NCBI GenBank assembly: GCA_002751075.1
Contig: NAOQ01000087.1
Coordinates: 3,014 to 13,404 of the forward strand
Source of the DNA: Ichthyophonus hoferi
Lineage: Eukaryota; Opisthokonta; Ichthyosporea; Ichthyophonida; Ichthyophonidae
Length of the DNA stretch: 10,391 nt
Reading direction: 5' to 3'
The notes below the pieces were generated by a model, which saw only the letters and a list, made by a program, of their open reading frames with translations, was not told the DNA's origin and searched no databases. Position 1 is the stretch's first letter. The number at the start of each line of letters is the position of its first letter. Of this stretch, positions 1 to 10,391 are shown one piece after another. The translations under genes were made by a program, and so were the position numbers.

Positions 1-423
1 AAATTTAAGAGGTTTTCCCTAATTTGGTAAATACAAATTATTATTTAGTCCTGATGATGTTGGTTCCATATTTATTGATTACAGTTTTTCTAAGCAGTTT
101 GATTAAAACAAGATTACACACCAAAACTTAAATTTTAACATTTTTTTTTTGACTAGGTAATAAATTATTATACTTGTACTTAGCTTTTTATCCAGGACTG
201 AAATTCGCCCCGTACAGAATCTAAAACCCAATAGCAAATTAGCAGTTATATTTTAAGATATTTTACATGTTGATCATGAAGCGTGAAGCGACATTTGCAA
301 AGCATGGATTAATCTGGTCAACAGAAATAGACTGTAGTATAAACAAATTGGTGTGACCACATATATGTATATTGAAATCTCTCCTGTTAATATTACAATA
401 TAAATACCCACCTTAATATTAAA
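1..423. other. 5' flank of UGP2, no gene recognised
   Basis: This AT-rich stretch shows no coding similarity and no long open frame. It must contain the 5' UTR and probably promoter sequence, but I cannot place a transcription start. The in-frame TAA at 388-390 marks the 5' limit of the reading frame. A TATAAAT at 399-405 is only 19 bases before the ATG and is probably chance. Trans-splicing of a leader onto this region is possible if the host is a flatworm, but nothing here proves it. Confidence 0.5.
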
Positions 424-8835
<8,412 letters not shown>

Positions 8836-8905
8836 GCCAACCATGTTACTGTAAATATCGGCACATGTCGATATGGTAGTGAACTAGGGCTATATGTACA
8901 ATACA

Positions 8906-8915
8906 AATAAATAAA
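8906..8915 (+). promoter_or_regulatory. Overlapping AATAAA polyadenylation signals
   Basis: Two AATAAA hexamers overlap at 8906-8911 and 8910-8915, about 70 bases after the stop codon. This is a plausible end for a short 3' UTR. Another AATAAA lies at 8991-8996. In AT-rich DNA the hexamer arises by chance, so the usage is inferred. Confidence 0.6.
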
Positions 8916-8926
8916 CTACCACTTAT

Positions 8927-9201
8927 GCTGAAATTGACAATTGATTCACTCATTGTTTTGATGGCAGCCGAAATTGCAGGCAGAGAATTAAATAAATGTA
9001 ATACAATTTTAAAACAAGCACAAGATCTTGTTACAGAGATCGTTTATGGTCTCTAAAAATAGCATACTATAGCAATTTGACTGGATAATCGTGTTATCAA
9101 TCAATTAGTTAAACAAATCTTATTAGGAACCTATCCATAAGCAATTAATCCATTTATACTATAACAGTCTTTCATCCTTCTTGTATGTAGCTGTATTTGA
9201 C
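8927..9201 (+). repeat. Interspersed repeat, copy H (worn, +)
   Basis: It keeps tgctgaaattga, tgatggcagccgaaattgca, ggcagagaatta, ttgttacagaga, and the tail gtatgtagctgtatttgaca in family order. The middle is strongly diverged. It begins about twelve bases after the AATAAA pair. Confidence 0.6.
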
Positions 9202-9244
9202 ACTGATTGTAAACCTCCTTGGAGTGTCTCACTGCTTGACAGGT

Positions 9245-9512
9245 TTGTCAAATATAGATACATATACAACTTAGGCAAATTAACGATAGATATAGGTATC
9301 TAATTAATTAGTGATGTGTTTCGACGTAGTTTAAATGTAAATTTTTGTATTTAATAATTATAAAAGGTTTCTGTCAAGCAGATTGGGTACACTAAGTTCT
9401 GTAGTAATACTGAACAAATGCTATAAAGTTTTTATATTACAATTTACGGCTTGTAGTAGTTGACTACCGCCGTGAACATGAGAGTGATAATTATTACACA
9501 GGCTGAAATCGT
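9245..9512 (-). repeat. Interspersed repeat, copy I (worn, inverted)
   Basis: On the - strand it reads gatttcagcctgtgtaataa, then ttatcactctcatgttcacg, then acagaaaccttttataatta, and ends near gttgtatatgtatctatatt. It faces copy H tail to tail with about 44 bases between them. Confidence 0.7.
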
Positions 9513-10391
9513 TAGGTCTAATATTAGTAATCCTGTCAGAGGTTTGTTAAGAGGCATATCAATTATTATCTTCATAATGGTTTATGTAAATCAAAATAGG
9601 TCATCCGTTTCTATTAAATTACTGGAAAGCTCTTAATTAGACTCACAACTTAAATGTTTTATTTTTATTTTTTATTACTTGACTCATTTTTTATGAGTTG
9701 ATAAGAACTTTAGACATAATTTTATTTTGTTTTACATATAACATATATTTTTTTAAAAACAGCTTTTTCTCGAGAGGTAGAGCACGTTTTTAAATAGCCG
9801 TGTAAATGAGGCCCTGTCAATTCATATTGACATTATCATATATATATATATATATAATTTTGAGTAAAACACGGCATATTTTCCTAACATAATTGCATAT
9901 ACCTCCAAACCTACAACTGTCTACTTCAATTCAATATCATATAGTAGTTACTTTTGGTGGGCAAGCGTCGTTAAGGCTCAGCTGTCATGTTAGAGGTTCT
10001 ATAGAAAGCACGTATACCAACTCTAGATAACGAGCTGCAGTAATTGCACCTCGGTCCCACTTCAGAGGCAATCAAGTCTTTTATTAACTTAGTTGCTTAT
10101 ATGGAAGTTGCATAATGTGATCGCTCAGTAAAGGATGCTATGTTCCAATGTAAATAATAACTATTATTAATATTTAATGTTAGTAGGCAGCTCTCTGACT
10201 TCTGAACGAGCGAAAGATCTAAAAATTTATTATCGTATACGAGTGCCAACGGCAGACAGGGATTTACAATAAGAAAATGACAATGACGTATACATAATTA
10301 TGTACAAATATTCATGTGTGCTACGAGCACCTGCGCTATTTTTGCAAGAGTTACCGCGTTTGGGTGAGCGTGTTCTTCATTATTGATTTCC
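9513..10391. other. 3' flank, no gene recognised
   Basis: No coding region or RNA gene could be supported. There is a TA tract at 9838-9856. The stretches about 9955-10080 and 10190-10391 are richer in GC than the rest of the non-coding DNA and may be repeats or the edge of another locus. A short frame is open to the window end from about 10300, but it is too short to call. Confidence 0.5.
9838..9856. repeat. (AT)n microsatellite in 3' flank
   Basis: An uninterrupted TA dinucleotide run, likely length-variable. Confidence 0.85.

Noticed and set aside
51-57. CTGATGA, the core of a hammerhead ribozyme, of interest because some flatworm repeats carry one
   Set aside because: No GAAA partner with pairing stems follows at the right distance; a seven-base match is expected by chance.
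399-405. TATAAAT as a promoter TATA box
   Set aside because: It is only 19 bases before the start codon and TA-rich strings are common throughout the window.
9762-9830. tRNA-like string gaggtagagcacg
   Set aside because: No acceptor stem, anticodon arm or T-arm could be placed around it.

Overview
The window holds one complete nuclear gene of a eukaryote. It is a ten-exon gene on the + strand for UTP-glucose-1-phosphate uridylyltransferase (UDP-glucose pyrophosphorylase, UGP2 family). It runs from the ATG at 424 to the TGA at 8833-8835. No open frame spans it; I assembled it by matching short conserved blocks to the animal UGP2 sequence as I know it and placing GT/AG junctions that keep the frame. 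The product is 487 residues, against 508 for human UGP2, and it is collinear with the human protein from the N-terminal helical region to the final LLDH.

The DNA is strongly AT-rich. Introns of about 0.3 to 1.7 kb are full of simple repeats and old interspersed repeats, and the protein is clearly of animal type but diverged. An AT-rich invertebrate fits, and a flatworm such as a trematode is my best guess. That assignment is inference; no marker in the window settles it.

Layout: 1-423 is the 5' flank with no recognisable gene. Exons lie at 424-534, 831-938, 1679-1861, 2771-2973, 4679-4832, 5805-5927, 6561-6752, 7158-7257, 7745-7998 and 8800-8835. A doubled AATAAA follows the stop by about 70 bases. 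The 3' flank, 8836-10391, holds two more repeat copies and two GC-richer stretches that I cannot name.

The most notable non-coding content is a family of about 270-365 bp repeats, present in at least nine diverged copies: six + and three -. They occupy introns 3 to 9 and the 3' flank. I do not recognise the family. Inverted pairs tightly flank exon 8 and exon 5, so they could fold the pre-mRNA. Intron 4 also has a young tandem duplication of about 179 bp, and intron 3 begins in a 10-bp minisatellite and ends in a TATACA-type repeat. I saw no virus-like element, no autonomous transposon gene, no convincing RNA gene and no CRISPR array.
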